A DNA stretch of 64,000 nt from Nocardioides rubriscoriae (GTDB lineage Bacteria; Actinomycetota; Actinomycetes; Propionibacteriales; Nocardioidaceae). The translations under genes and the position numbers were made by a program. The notes under the pieces are model-generated. The model worked only from the letters and a program-made list of their open reading frames with translations, had not been told where the DNA came from and did no database searches. The stretch is taken from contig NZ_VIYJ01000006.1 in NCBI RefSeq assembly GCF_008087085.1, forward strand, positions 62,001-126,000, written 5' to 3'. Positions 1-8,779 of the stretch are shown here, piece after piece. Within the stretch, counting starts at the first letter, position 1, and each line of letters begins with the position of its first letter.

Positions 1-375
1 TTCACCATCGACGCGACCATGACGGTGCGCAGTGACTCGGCGTCTCGGACCAACTCGGTCACAGTCACGATCCCGCCCAGCAGCTTCGACACGGCCTACT
101 CGAGCGGAACCGGTCAGCTGGCCCTCAACTCGACATCGACCAGCACCTCCGCCGTGACCATCACTGCGACGACGCTCAGCGGGACCCTCTCGTCGAGCAC
201 GAGCACCTCGATCCTCGACGACACCGTGGCGCAGCTGGTCACCCCGTTGGTGAACGCCGTCAACAGCTCGGCGCTCAGCCCGCTCGGCGGCCTGCTCGGT
301 GTCGGCCTGGGCGGTGCTGATGTCTTCATCCTGGGTCCTCGCCTGGTGTGTGACAGTCCCGCGCTTCGGGGCTGA
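1..375 (+). CDS. C-terminal part of a probable secreted or pilus-assembly (TadG-like) protein
   Basis: The frame is open from the first base, so the start lies outside the window; 124 residues remain before the TGA at 373-375. The visible part is rich in Ser, Thr, Ala and Val, as expected for an extracytoplasmic protein, and ends with a Gly-rich segment (GGLLGVGLGGADVFILG) followed by a single Cys. A Gly-Ala-Asp segment and a near-terminal Cys are features I associate with TadE/TadG-related Flp pilus proteins, but no domain can be proved from this fragment. An alternative is any secreted Ser/Thr-rich protein. The next gene, yraN, follows after a 142-bp spacer. Confidence 0.4.
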   Translation, partial: FTIDATMTVRSDSASRTNSVTVTIPPSSFDTAYSSGTGQLALNSTSTSTSAVTITATTLSGTLSSSTSTSILDDTVAQLVTPLVNAVNSSALSPLGGLLGVGLGGADVFILGPRLVCDSPALRG

Positions 376-416
376 GCGCCGGAGGCCGGACCGGAGTTCG
401 TCGGCCCGACCAGGAG

Positions 417-452
417 TTGTCCACAAGGACACCGTCATGCTCGTTGTCCACA
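417..452. repeat. Two identical TTGTCCACAAGG boxes (DnaA-box-like)
   Basis: TTGTCCACAAGG occurs at 417-428 and again at 444-455, 27 bp apart, in the spacer before yraN. The core TTGTCCACA (417-425 and 444-452) matches the actinobacterial DnaA-box consensus. The core is also nearly self-complementary (TTGT-NN-ACAA), so a dimeric repressor site is an alternative reading. Confidence 0.5.
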
Positions 453-517
453 AGGTGCGGCCTCGACCCACGTGAACGTCCTTGTCCCACATCACGCTGG
501 CCCCAGGAGGTCAGCAG

Positions 518-904
518 ATGACGACGAGACAGACGGGCCCCGCCACCGCGGCCAGCAGGACCGCCCTGGGGGCCTACGGCGAGGCGGTGGCCGAGCGCCA
601 CCTGGTCGAGGCCGGGTTGCTGGTGCTCGACCGCAACTGGCGCTGCGACGAGGGCGAGATCGACCTGGTGCTGCGCGAGGGCGCCGTCCTCGTGGTGTGC
701 GAGGTCAAGACCCGCAGCAGCGTGCGCAGCGGCACCCCGCACGAGGCGATCACCGACGACAAGCTCGACCGCCTCCACCGGCTCGGGCAGCGGTGGGCCC
801 AGGCGCGCGGCGTCCGACCGGCCGAGACGCGGGTCGACCTCGTCGCCGTGCTGCGCCCGCCGCGGGGTGCTGCGGTCGTCGAGCACGTGCGGGGGCTGTG
901 CTGA
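518..904 (+). CDS. yraN: YraN family endonuclease-like protein
   Basis: Member of the UPF0102/YraN family, small proteins with a restriction-endonuclease-like fold that lie next to comM and dprA in many bacteria; the cellular role is not settled. 128 residues, the usual length. Visible signature: GEIDLV (residues 46-51, with Asp49) followed by EVKTRSS (Glu62, Lys64), the D...ExK arrangement of the nuclease core. The ATG at 518 is chosen because AGGAGG sits at 505-510, 7 nt upstream; an in-frame TTG at 482 has no such site. The stop TGA overlaps the comM ATG (TGATG), so translation is coupled to comM. Confidence 0.9.
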   Translation: MTTRQTGPATAASRTALGAYGEAVAERHLVEAGLLVLDRNWRCDEGEIDLVLREGAVLVVCEVKTRSSVRSGTPHEAITDDKLDRLHRLGQRWAQARGVRPAETRVDLVAVLRPPRGAAVVEHVRGLC

Positions 905-2511
905 TGCCGTTCGCCACCGCCCGCACGGTGTCCCTCCACGGTGCGCTCGGCCACCTCGTCGACGTCCAGGCCGACGTCTCGCCCGGCGGCTCCCACTTCG
1001 TGATCGTCGGCCGGCCCGACCAGTCGTTGCGCGAGGCGGGCGACCGATGCCGCATGGCGATCGTCAACAGCGACCACGTCTGGCCCGCGACGACCCGTCG
1101 GGTCACCGTGCTGCTGTCCCCGGCCGACCTGGTCAAGCGCGGACCCCACTTCGACCTCCCGGTCGCCGTGGCCATCCTCGCCGCCGACGGCGTGGTCCCG
1201 ACCAGCGCGCTGGTCGACACCGCGTTCATCGGCGAGCTGACCCTCGACGGTGGCCTGCGCAGCGTCCCGGGCGTGCTGCCGATGGTGCTGGCGGCCGCCA
1301 GCCGCGGCGTGCGGCACGTGTTCGTGCCCGAGCCACAGGCCCGCGAGGCCGCGATGGTCCCGGGCATGGCGGTCTTCGGCATGCGGTCGCTGTCCCAGGT
1401 CGTCGCCGAGCTGTGCGGCGAACCCGTGCCGGAAGCGCCACCGGTCGCCCCGATGAGCGGGGCACGGCTGCTCTCCTGGCGCGGGGAGGGACGTCTCGAC
1501 GAGGTCGACCTGGCCGACCTGCGGGGCATGACCGACGCCAAGTACGCCGCCGAGGTCGCCGCGGCCGGCGGCCACGCGCTGCTGCTGTCCGGTCCCAAGG
1601 GCGCCGGCAAGACCAGCCTGGCCGAGCGCATCCCCGGACTGCTGCCCGACCTGGGCCCCGAGGAGTCGCTCGAGCTGACCGCGGTCCACTCGCTGGCCGG
1701 CGTCCTCGAGCCCGGTGACGGCCTGATCACCCGCCCACCCTTCTCCGCACCCCACCACGACGCCAGCAAGTCCAGCCTCATCGGTGGCGGCACCGGGCAG
1801 GTGCGGCCCGGCGAGATCAGCCGCGCCCATGCCGGCGTCCTGTTCCTCGACGAGTTCCCGCTGTTTCGCCACGACATCATCGAGGCGCTGCGCCAACCCC
1901 TCGAGAGCGGCGACATCACGGTGGCCCGCGCCGACGAGTCCGTCACGCTGCCGGCGCGCGGCATGCTCGTGCTGGCCTGCAACCCGTGCCCGTGCGGCGA
2001 GTGGTCCGCCGAGACCGCCAAGAACCGTTGCACGTGCAAGGTGCCCCAGCTGCGCGACTATCGCAACAAGCTCACCGGCCCGCTCGCCGACCGGATCGAC
2101 ATCACCCGCTACGTCGGGCCGCTGCGCCACGACCAGCACGACCCGTTCACCCCGGCCGAGACCTCGGCCGAGGTGCGCGAGCGGATCGCCGCCGCCCGGG
2201 CCCGTCAGCTGCAGCGGTACGCCGACTGCAGCTGGCGACTCAACGCCCACGTCCCCGGCCCGCTGCTACGTGACCGCTGGCCGTTGAGCGAGGCCGGCCA
2301 ACGGATGGTCGACCGCGACCTCTACGACGGCCGGATCAGCAGCCGAGGCGCCGTCCGTGTCCAGCGACTGGCGTGGAGCCTGGCCGACCTGGCCTCGGTC
2401 GTGTCGGGTCGCGACGTGGTGCCGGGGGTCGCCCAGGTGGCGGTCGCGCTCCAGCTGCGCAAGGGTGACCCCCTCGCCGTCGCCACGACCTCGCGGCGGG
2501 CCGCCGGATGA
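904..2511 (+). CDS. comM: YifB/ComM family Mg-chelatase-like AAA+ ATPase
   Basis: AAA+ protein of the ComM/YifB family; in naturally transformable bacteria ComM is a hexameric helicase that extends strand exchange during recombination. 535 residues. N-terminal Lon-protease-like fold domain (about 1-180) containing the family segment LSPADLVKRGPHFDLPVA, then the ATPase domain: Walker A GPKGAGKT (230-237), Walker B VLFLDEF (312-318) and the family Cys cluster CNPCPCGEW near residue 360. The start overlaps the yraN stop and its own stop overlaps the dprA ATG (ATGA), making a tightly coupled yraN-comM-dprA operon. This suggests a shared role in DNA uptake or recombination, although no uptake machinery lies in the window. 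Confidence 0.93.
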   Translation: MPFATARTVSLHGALGHLVDVQADVSPGGSHFVIVGRPDQSLREAGDRCRMAIVNSDHVWPATTRRVTVLLSPADLVKRGPHFDLPVAVAILAADGVVPTSALVDTAFIGELTLDGGLRSVPGVLPMVLAAASRGVRHVFVPEPQAREAAMVPGMAVFGMRSLSQVVAELCGEPVPEAPPVAPMSGARLLSWRGEGRLDEVDLADLRGMTDAKYAAEVAAAGGHALLLSGPKGAGKTSLAERIPGLLPDLGPEESLELTAVHSLAGVLEPGDGLITRPPFSAPHHDASKSSLIGGGTGQVRPGEISRAHAGVLFLDEFPLFRHDIIEALRQPLESGDITVARADESVTLPARGMLVLACNPCPCGEWSAETAKNRCTCKVPQLRDYRNKLTGPLADRIDITRYVGPLRHDQHDPFTPAETSAEVRERIAAARARQLQRYADCSWRLNAHVPGPLLRDRWPLSEAGQRMVDRDLYDGRISSRGAVRVQRLAWSLADLASVVSGRDVVPGVAQVAVALQLRKGDPLAVATTSRRAAG

Positions 2512-3644
2512 GCGTCCCCGAGCAGGAGCGTCTCGCGCGGGTCGCGCTCAACCGCCTCGGTGAGCCGGGCGAGACCCGGATGACCGGGCTGGTCGCCGAG
2601 CTCGGCCCGGTCCGGCTCCACGAGCTGCTGCTCGCCGAGACCGACCTCGACGGCCTGGGCACCGACGTCGCCGCACGCCTGGCCGCGGTCGACCCGGCGC
2701 GCGACCTGGAGCGCGCCGAACGCATCGGCCTGCGGTTCGTCGTGCCCGGCGACGACGAGTGGCCCACGCAGCTCGACGACCTCGCTGCGGCCGGTTCCCT
2801 CCACGAGCGTGGCGGCGTCCCGGTCGGGCTGTGGGTCAAGGGCCCCTTCCACCTCGGTGGTCTCGCGGCCTCGGTCGCCGTGGTCGGCTCGCGGGCGGCC
2901 ACCGCCTACGGCGACGACGTCGCCGGCGAGATCGCGGCCACGGTCGCGACCGCGGGACACACCGTCGTGTCCGGCGGGGCCTTCGGCATCGACCGGGCCG
3001 CCCACCGGGGAGCGGTCAGCACGGGCGCCCCGACCGTCGCGGTCGTCGCGTGCGGTGCCGACCGGGTCTACCCCGCGGCCCACGAGGCGATGTTCGACCA
3101 CATCGCCCGTACCGGGGCGGTGGTGTCCGAGGCGGCCCCGGGCTGTGCGCCCCACCGCATCCGGTTCCTGGCGCGCAACCGGCTGATCGCGGCGCTCTCG
3201 CTGGGCACCGTCGTGGTCGAGGCCGCCGTGCGCAGCGGCGCGCTCAACACCGCCAACTGGGCGACCCGGCTCAACCGCACCCTGATGGGCGTCCCCGGCC
3301 CGGTCACCAGCGGCTCGTCGGCCGGGGTCAACGAGCACCTGCGCAGCGGCACCATGTCGCTGGTCACCCGCGGCGCCGACGTACTCGAGCTCGTGTCGCC
3401 CGCCGGCACCCACCTCGTCGAGCCGGCCCGGGCCGAGGAGACCGCGCGGGACCGGCTCACCCCCCGTCAGCGCCAGGTGCTCGACGCGGTCCCCGCGGCC
3501 TCGGGTGCCGGCTCCGACTCGATCGCCCGAGCAGCGGGGCTGGGGCTGCGCGAGGTGCGAGGAGCCCTGGGGGCGCTCGAGGAGTCCGGTTTCGTCGAGG
3601 GCGCCCTCGACGGCTGGCGGCTCACCGAGCTCGCTCGGCCATGA
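2508..3644 (+). CDS. dprA: DNA processing protein DprA
   Basis: DprA/Smf binds incoming single-stranded DNA and loads RecA. 378 residues. An N-terminal SAM/HhH-like region (about 1-100) is followed by the Rossmann-like core with VVGSRAATAYG (125-135), the GGAFGIDRAAH loop (156-166), and FLARNRLIAALS with the conserved Arg; a C-terminal winged-helix-like segment starts near residue 315. The ATG overlaps the comM stop by 4 nt. The gene ends 28 nt before xerC, which has its own promoter-like box. Confidence 0.95.
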   Translation: MSVPEQERLARVALNRLGEPGETRMTGLVAELGPVRLHELLLAETDLDGLGTDVAARLAAVDPARDLERAERIGLRFVVPGDDEWPTQLDDLAAAGSLHERGGVPVGLWVKGPFHLGGLAASVAVVGSRAATAYGDDVAGEIAATVATAGHTVVSGGAFGIDRAAHRGAVSTGAPTVAVVACGADRVYPAAHEAMFDHIARTGAVVSEAAPGCAPHRIRFLARNRLIAALSLGTVVVEAAVRSGALNTANWATRLNRTLMGVPGPVTSGSSAGVNEHLRSGTMSLVTRGADVLELVSPAGTHLVEPARAEETARDRLTPRQRQVLDAVPAASGAGSDSIARAAGLGLREVRGALGALEESGFVEGALDGWRLTELARP

Positions 3645-3660
3645 CCGCGGCCCGGGCTCC

Positions 3661-3666
3661 TACGAT
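3661..3666 (+). promoter_or_regulatory. Leaderless -10 box (TACGAT) of xerC
   Basis: TACGAT lies 6 nt before the GTG at 3673, the spacing expected when transcription starts at the first base of the start codon. No Shine-Dalgarno sequence precedes the GTG. Confidence 0.5.
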
Positions 3667-3672
3667 CGGGGC

Positions 3673-4620
3673 GTGAGCGACGACCCGGCCCCACCCGAGC
3701 AGGACCTCCTGCCGGAGCCGATGGCGCGCGTCCTCGCCGACTACGAGCGCCACCTCGTCGCCGAGCGCGACCTGACCGCCCACACGGTGCGGGCCTACCT
3801 CGGCGACGTGACCGGCATCCTCGAGCACGCCCGACGGCTCGGCCAGACCGATCCGGCCCAGCTCGACCTCCGCACGCTGCGCAGCTGGCTGGCCCAGCAG
3901 CAGAGCATGGGCCGCTCGCGGACCACCGTGGCCCGACGCGCCACCGCAGCCCGGGTCTTCACCGCATGGTTGGCCCGCAGCGGTCGCGCACCGACCGACG
4001 TCGGGGCGAGCCTCGGCTCACCCAAGGCCCACCGCACGCTGCCGGCGGTGCTGCGCGCCGACGAGGCCAGCGACCTGATCGCCGCGGCCGTGGCGGTCGC
4101 CGACGACGGCAGCGCGCTCGGCCTGCGTGACGTCGCGATGCTCGAGGTCCTCTACGCCACCGGCATCCGCGTCGGCGAGCTCGTGGGCCTCGACGTCGAC
4201 GACGTCGACCGTGAGCGCAACGTGGTGCGGGTGCTCGGCAAGGGTCGCAAGGAGCGCATGGTCCCGTTCGGCCGTCCGGCCGCACGCGCGCTCGACTTCT
4301 GGGTGCGGCAGGGGCGGCCGCTGCTCGTCGCCGACGGCGCCGGGGGCGCACTGTTCCTGGGTGCTCGAGGGCGCCGGATCGACCAGCGTGCGGTGCGCAC
4401 GCTGGTGCACCGGCGCATCGCCGAGGTGCCCGGCGCACCCGACATCGGGCCCCACGGCCTCCGGCACAGCGCGGCCACCCACCTGCTCGAGGGGGGTGCC
4501 GACCTGCGCTCGGTGCAGGAGCTGCTGGGCCACGCCTCGCTCGCGACGACCCAGCGCTACACCCACGTCACCACCGACCGGCTGCGCCGCGCCTACCAGC
4601 AGGCGCACCCCCGCGCCTGA
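3673..4620 (+). CDS. xerC: Site-specific tyrosine recombinase XerC
   Basis: Tyrosine recombinase of the XerC/D family that resolves chromosome dimers at dif. 315 residues, typical length. N-terminal SAM-like DNA-binding domain (about 15-105), then the catalytic domain with all active-site residues: Arg166 (ATGIRVGEL), Lys190 (LGKGRKERMVP), His261 and Arg264 (HGLRHSAATH), His287 (LLGHASLATTQ) and Tyr296 (RYTHV). GTG 3673 is chosen from the TACGAT box and absence of an SD. Its place beside dprA and close to rpsB matches the housekeeping actinobacterial order, so it is read as XerC and not as a phage integrase; no att repeat was seen. Confidence 0.93.
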   Translation: MSDDPAPPEQDLLPEPMARVLADYERHLVAERDLTAHTVRAYLGDVTGILEHARRLGQTDPAQLDLRTLRSWLAQQQSMGRSRTTVARRATAARVFTAWLARSGRAPTDVGASLGSPKAHRTLPAVLRADEASDLIAAAVAVADDGSALGLRDVAMLEVLYATGIRVGELVGLDVDDVDRERNVVRVLGKGRKERMVPFGRPAARALDFWVRQGRPLLVADGAGGALFLGARGRRIDQRAVRTLVHRRIAEVPGAPDIGPHGLRHSAATHLLEGGADLRSVQELLGHASLATTQRYTHVTTDRLRRAYQQAHPRA

Positions 4621-4799
4621 CGCAGCTGGCGCTCGGCCGCTGCCGAGCCGCCGCCCAGTGGGGGACCGGTGGCGGACGGGCCTTCCGACCCTGGTGCGGG
4701 GTGGAGGACCGGGCCGACGGTGGGGGAGCGCCAGCGCACCCCGAGGAGCTGGTGGCGCGTCTCGGGACCCGCCTCGGACCGACAGACAGGAAGAACCCC

Positions 4800-5033
4800 A
4801 TGGCCAACCCCATGACCGAGGAGCACCCGCTGCTCGACGCGATCCAGGACATGACCGTCGCCTCCGTCACGCGTGCCCACCTCGGCGCGCGCGAGCTGAT
4901 GATGGTGCGGTTCGCGGCGCTGGCCGCGGTGGGGGCCCCGCCCTCGTCGTACCTGCTCAACATCGCCGCCGCCGCCGACACCACCGACCTCACGCTCGAG
5001 GACGACCTGGCCGAGATCGACTCGACGATCTAG
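4800..5033 (+). CDS. Short carboxymuconolactone-decarboxylase-like protein, probably truncated
   Basis: 77 residues resembling the N-terminal part of CMD/AhpD-like proteins (LGARELMMVRFAALAAVGAP, SSYLLNIAAAADT), then the abrupt ending TLEDDLAEIDSTI. Members of this family usually run to about 105-120 residues and continue after the LTLED segment with another helical stretch, which is missing here. An internal deletion joining two similar LED-containing segments would explain it (inference). The ATG is preceded by CAGGAAG. The frame of the following exporter overlaps the end of this gene without a start codon, so the junction looks rearranged. Confidence 0.6.
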   Translation: MANPMTEEHPLLDAIQDMTVASVTRAHLGARELMMVRFAALAAVGAPPSSYLLNIAAAADTTDLTLEDDLAEIDSTI

Positions 5034-5103
5034 TCAGCAGGACCGGGGGACGAGCGCGCCGGCGGCGACGGCCGGCCCCTCGCAGGCCGGGGCCGCCCAG
5101 GCG

Positions 5104-6702
5104 GTGCTGCTCACGCTGGCGGCCGCGCAGTTCGTGATGATCCTCGACGCGTCGGTCATGAACGTGTCGATCGCGACGGTCGCCAGCGACCTCGGCACCA
5201 CCGTCACCGGCATCCAGACCGCCATCACCCTCTACACGCTGGTGATGGCGGCGCTGATGATCACCGGTGGGCGGATGGGCGCGATCCTGGGGCGCAAGCG
5301 TGCCTTCTCGATCGGGTGCGTCATCTACGCCTGCGGGTCGCTGGTCACCGCGGCCTCGCCCAACCTGACCGTGCTGATCCTCGGCTGGTCGGTGCTCGAG
5401 GGGCTCGGGGCCACCCTCGTGATGCCGGCGGTCGTGGCCCTGGTGGCCTCCAACTTCGCCAAGCCCGAGCGGCCCAGGGCGTTCGGGGTGGTCGCCGCGG
5501 GCGGGGCGATCGCCGTCGGGGTCGGGCCCCTGATCGGCGGCCTGTTCACCACCTACTGGTCGTGGCGCTACGTGTTCGTGTGCGAGGCCCTGGTGATCGG
5601 CGGGGTCCTGCTGCTCAACCGGCGTACGGCGGACACGCCCAAGGACGAGCAGGCGCGCCTCGACCCCGTCGGCACCGGGCTGTCGGCCCTCGGGCTCGGG
5701 CTGCTCGTCTACGGCGTGCTGCGCTCGGGCACCTGGGGCTTCCTGCTGCCCAAGCCCGAGGCGCCCACCTGGCTCGGGTTGTCGCCGGTGGTCTGGCTGG
5801 TCCTCGGCGGCGGCGTGGTGCTGCTGGGCTTCCTGGCCTGGGAGAGGCGCCAGCGCGACGCCGGCCGCCCGGCCCTGCTCGACCCGGCCATGCTGCGGGT
5901 CAAGCTGCTGCGCACGGGTCTGGTCGCCTTCTTCTTCCAGTACCTGCTGCAGGCCGGCCTCTTCTTCGCGGTGCCGCTCTACCTGTCGATCGCGCTCGGG
6001 CTCAACGCCATCGACACCGGGGTGCGCATCCTGCCCCTGTCGATCACCCTGGTGCTCGCCGCCGTGGTGATCCCCAAGCTCTGGCCGCGGGCCTCGCCGC
6101 GCCTGGTCGCCCGGATCGGTTTCCTCGCGCTCTTCGGTGGCCTGGTCGTCTTCGTCGGCGCCCTCGAGGCCGGCGCCGGACCCGAGATCGTCACCTGGCC
6201 GATGATCCTGGCCGGGCTCGGCATCGGCGCCCTGGCCTCGCAGCTCGGGGCGGTCACCGTGTCGTCGCAGCCCGACGAGCTCAGCAGCGAGGTCGGCGGT
6301 CTGCAGAACACCTTCTCCAACCTGGGCATCTCCCTCGGCACCGCGCTGGCCGGTGCCGTGCTGATGTCGGCGCTGACCGCGTCGTTCTTCACCGGCGTGG
6401 CCGACAACCCCGACGTCCCGCAGAGCCTCGTCGACCAGGCCCAGACCTCGTTGTCCGGAGGGGTCCCCTTCATCTCCGACGCCGACCTGAAGACCGCGCT
6501 CGACGAGGCGGGCGTCACCGGCAGCACGGCGTCGGCGATCGAGGAGGAGAACGCCACCGCCCGCCTCGATGCCCTGCGTGCCGCGCTGTCGGTGCTCGCC
6601 GTGCTGGCCCTGGTCGCTCTCGCTCTCAGCGGCAGCCTGCCGACCCGGCCGGTCGGTGCCACACCCGAGGCCGCGCCCGAGGTCGCGGCCGACGGCCACT
6701 GA
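5104..6702 (+). CDS. MFS transporter, DHA2 (EmrB/QacA) family; start uncertain
   Basis: Fourteen-helix drug:H+ antiporter type exporter, 532 residues from GTG 5104. The first helix begins immediately (LTLAAAQFVMILDASVMNVS), and the DHA2 motif A follows (GRMGAILGRKRAF, about residues 59-71). The frame stays open upstream of 5104 but offers no ATG, GTG or TTG; the expected short cytoplasmic leader (TSAPAATAGPSQAG) is encoded without a start. The triplet at 5047-5049 is GGG where a GTG would fit, so a start-codon mutation is possible. The substrate cannot be read from sequence. The gene converges on the M23 peptidase gene. Confidence 0.75.
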   Translation: MLLTLAAAQFVMILDASVMNVSIATVASDLGTTVTGIQTAITLYTLVMAALMITGGRMGAILGRKRAFSIGCVIYACGSLVTAASPNLTVLILGWSVLEGLGATLVMPAVVALVASNFAKPERPRAFGVVAAGGAIAVGVGPLIGGLFTTYWSWRYVFVCEALVIGGVLLLNRRTADTPKDEQARLDPVGTGLSALGLGLLVYGVLRSGTWGFLLPKPEAPTWLGLSPVVWLVLGGGVVLLGFLAWERRQRDAGRPALLDPAMLRVKLLRTGLVAFFFQYLLQAGLFFAVPLYLSIALGLNAIDTGVRILPLSITLVLAAVVIPKLWPRASPRLVARIGFLALFGGLVVFVGALEAGAGPEIVTWPMILAGLGIGALASQLGAVTVSSQPDELSSEVGGLQNTFSNLGISLGTALAGAVLMSALTASFFTGVADNPDVPQSLVDQAQTSLSGGVPFISDADLKTALDEAGVTGSTASAIEEENATARLDALRAALSVLAVLALVALALSGSLPTRPVGATPEAAPEVAADGH

Positions 6703-6705
6703 CGC

Positions 6706-7341
6706 TCAGAACCAGTCGAGCAGCCGCTGCAGCGTGGTGGCCGCGGCCGTACGCGGGTCTGGTGGCTCGGGTGGGTCCTGCGGCACGGGCGACGGCGGGT
6801 CACGCCAGAGTGGCAACAGCCGCACCGGGCCGGCCCCCACCAGCCGGAGCGGGTCGAGGTAGGTCGAGGCCCCCTCGATCCACCCCCAGTGGAGGCAGGC
6901 CCGAGGGAAGCAGTGGGACGTCGGCAGCTGCAGGGTGCCGATCGGGGCGCCCCGGGGGAGCCGGTCGCCGACGGCGACCGTGGCGGCCACCGGCTGGTAG
7001 GTCGTGCGGGTGTGGCCGTGGGTCACGACGACCACGCCGCGGCCGGCCAACGCACCGGCGTAGGAGACGGTGCCGGCCAGCGCCGTGTGCACCACCTGGC
7101 CGACCGTGCCGCGCAGGTCGACCCCGCGGTGACCGGCGGCGTAGGGTCCCGCGGGTGGATCGAACGCTCTGACGACCTCGGGCTCCGGCTGCACCGGCCA
7201 CACCCCGACCGGGTCCGGGCCCTGTGGTGCGCCGGCCGCCCCCGTCGCGCCCACGACGAGCAGCGACCAGAGGACGGCCAGGACGACGGTGGCGCTCCGC
7301 AGGGCCCGGGCCCGGTGGGCGGGGGGATGGTAACGGGTCAT
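6706..7341 (-). CDS. Secreted M23 family metallopeptidase (LytM-like)
   Basis: Peptidoglycan endopeptidase domain of the LytM/lysostaphin fold. 211 residues. Signal peptide-like N-terminus: basic MTRYHPPAHRARALR, a hydrophobic stretch (about 16-34) and an Ala-Gly-Ala cleavage region near residue 38. The M23 core shows GHRGVDLRG (Zn ligands His71 and Asp75), VVVVTHGH (His108, His110) and CLHWGW (His151). The ATG at 7341 is preferred over upstream GTGs because it begins the signal peptide, with GACGAT 6 nt upstream as a weak leaderless -10. An M23 gene between xerC and rpsB is the usual arrangement in actinobacteria. Confidence 0.87.
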   Translation of the reverse strand: MTRYHPPAHRARALRSATVVLAVLWSLLVVGATGAAGAPQGPDPVGVWPVQPEPEVVRAFDPPAGPYAAGHRGVDLRGTVGQVVHTALAGTVSYAGALAGRGVVVVTHGHTRTTYQPVAATVAVGDRLPRGAPIGTLQLPTSHCFPRACLHWGWIEGASTYLDPLRLVGAGPVRLLPLWRDPPSPVPQDPPEPPDPRTAAATTLQRLLDWF

Positions 7342-7771
7342 GCGCCCATCGTCGGCGGCGACGACGACACCCGGGCCGAGCTCGACCGGGGGCCTGTGGA
7401 CCACGGACCTGAGGGCCGGGCTGTGGACGACTCCGGGTCGTAGGTCGGTGGATTCGCGAGGTGACGCCAGGCTCCCGTAGGCTGTGGCCACCACTCTCCG
7501 GAGTGGAATTCGCACGCCCTCTCACCACGAGGACCCACCACGGGTCGTCGTGGGCGTCGGCCCTCAGTCCCGCCCGGTCACCACGTCCGGGCCGGTCGGG
7601 TCACGCGAGGGCGTCAGGGCCAAGGGCACCCGTCCGCGGCGTCGAACTGAAAACAACCCGGACCCACCACCGGTGTGCCCTGCTGGACACGTCACCGCCT
7701 GCACGCAGGCACGGCGTGGGCAGTCGAAGGGCACGCGCACGGCGGTGCGTCCACAACGGAAGAGAACCTCC
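7342..7771 (+). promoter_or_regulatory. rpsB leader region with candidate promoter and two hairpins
   Basis: 430 bp with no convincing gene. TAGGCT at 7478-7483 is a candidate -10. Just downstream are a perfect 6-bp hairpin (CCACTC-TCCG-GAGTGG, 7491-7506) and a longer one with a single mismatch (arms 7534-7542 and 7546-7554). This leaves a leader of roughly 280 nt before rpsB, long enough for translational autoregulation by S2, which is known in other bacteria; here that is inference. The left edge also carries the M23 gene promoter. Confidence 0.45.
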
Positions 7772-8740
7772 ATGGCAGTCGTGACCATGCGCCAGCTCCT
7801 CGAGAGCGGCGTCCACTTCGGGCACCAGACCCGTCGCTGGAACCCCAAGATGAAGCGCTTCATCATGACCGAGCGCAACGGCATCTACATCATCGACCTG
7901 CAGCAGTCGCTGGCCTACATCGACCGCTCGTACGCGTTCATCAAGGAGACCGTCGCCAAGGGCGGCACCGTGATGTTCGTCGGCACCAAGAAGCAGGCGC
8001 AGGAGGCGATCGCCGAGCAGGCGACCCGCGTGGGCATGCCCTACGTCAACCAGCGCTGGCTCGGTGGCATGCTCACCAACTTCCAGACCGTGCACCAGCG
8101 GATCAACCGCCTCAAGGAGCTCGACGAGCTCGACTTCGACAACGTCGCGGGCTCGGGTCGCACCAAGAAGGAGCTCCTGCAGATGAAGCGGGAGCGCGAC
8201 AAGCTCGACAAGACCCTGGGCGGCATCCGCGAGATGACCCGCACCCCCTCCGCGGTGTGGATCGTCGACACCAAGAAGGAGCACCTGGCGGTCGAGGAGG
8301 CCCGCAAGCTGCGGATCCCGATCATCGGCATCCTCGACACCAACTGCGACCCCGACGAGGTCGACTTCCCGATCCCGGGCAACGACGACGCCATCCGCGC
8401 CGTCGGCCTGCTGACCCGCGTGATCGCCGACGCCGTGGCCGAAGGCCTCATCTCCCGCTCGGGCGCCAAGTCCGGCGAGGGTGCCGCTGCTGCCGCCGAG
8501 GAGCCGCTGGCCGCGTGGGAGCGCGAGCTGCTGACCGGTGACGCCGCTCAGGCCGCCGAGTCCGCGACCTCCGCCGAGCCCGAGGCCGCTGCCTCCGAGG
8601 CAACCGGTGCCTCCTCCGAGGGCGCTGCCGCCACCGAGGTCGCCGAGTCGGCCGAGGCGCCGGCCGCCGAGGTCACCGAGGCCCCCGCCGACTCCGCGGT
8701 CCCGACCGAGGCTCCGGCCGAGGCGACCACCGAGTCCTGA
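7772..8740 (+). CDS. rpsB: 30S ribosomal protein S2
   Basis: Ribosomal protein uS2 of the small subunit. 322 residues against about 230-260 in most bacteria; the globular part ([44 protein letters not shown]) ends near residue 245 and is followed by an Ala/Glu/Pro/Ser tail of about 75 residues, as in other high-GC actinobacteria. The ATG at 7772 follows GGAAGAGA. The gene is followed after 39 nt by tsf, the standard rpsB-tsf operon. Confidence 0.98.
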   Translation: MAVVTMRQLLESGVHFGHQTRRWNPKMKRFIMTERNGIYIIDLQQSLAYIDRSYAFIKETVAKGGTVMFVGTKKQAQEAIAEQATRVGMPYVNQRWLGGMLTNFQTVHQRINRLKELDELDFDNVAGSGRTKKELLQMKRERDKLDKTLGGIREMTRTPSAVWIVDTKKEHLAVEEARKLRIPIIGILDTNCDPDEVDFPIPGNDDAIRAVGLLTRVIADAVAEGLISRSGAKSGEGAAAAAEEPLAAWERELLTGDAAQAAESATSAEPEAAASEATGASSEGAAATEVAESAEAPAAEVTEAPADSAVPTEAPAEATTES

Positions 8741-8779
8741 CCCACCCCCTGCCTCAACCACTCGTACGAAGGAGTACCC

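Noticed and set aside
482-517. TTG start of yraN with 12 extra residues
   Set aside because: The ATG at 518 has an ideal AGGAGG; the TTG has no ribosome site.
3673-4620. Phage-type integrase
   Set aside because: It lies in the conserved dprA-xerC neighbourhood, and no attachment repeats, phage genes or tRNA are nearby.
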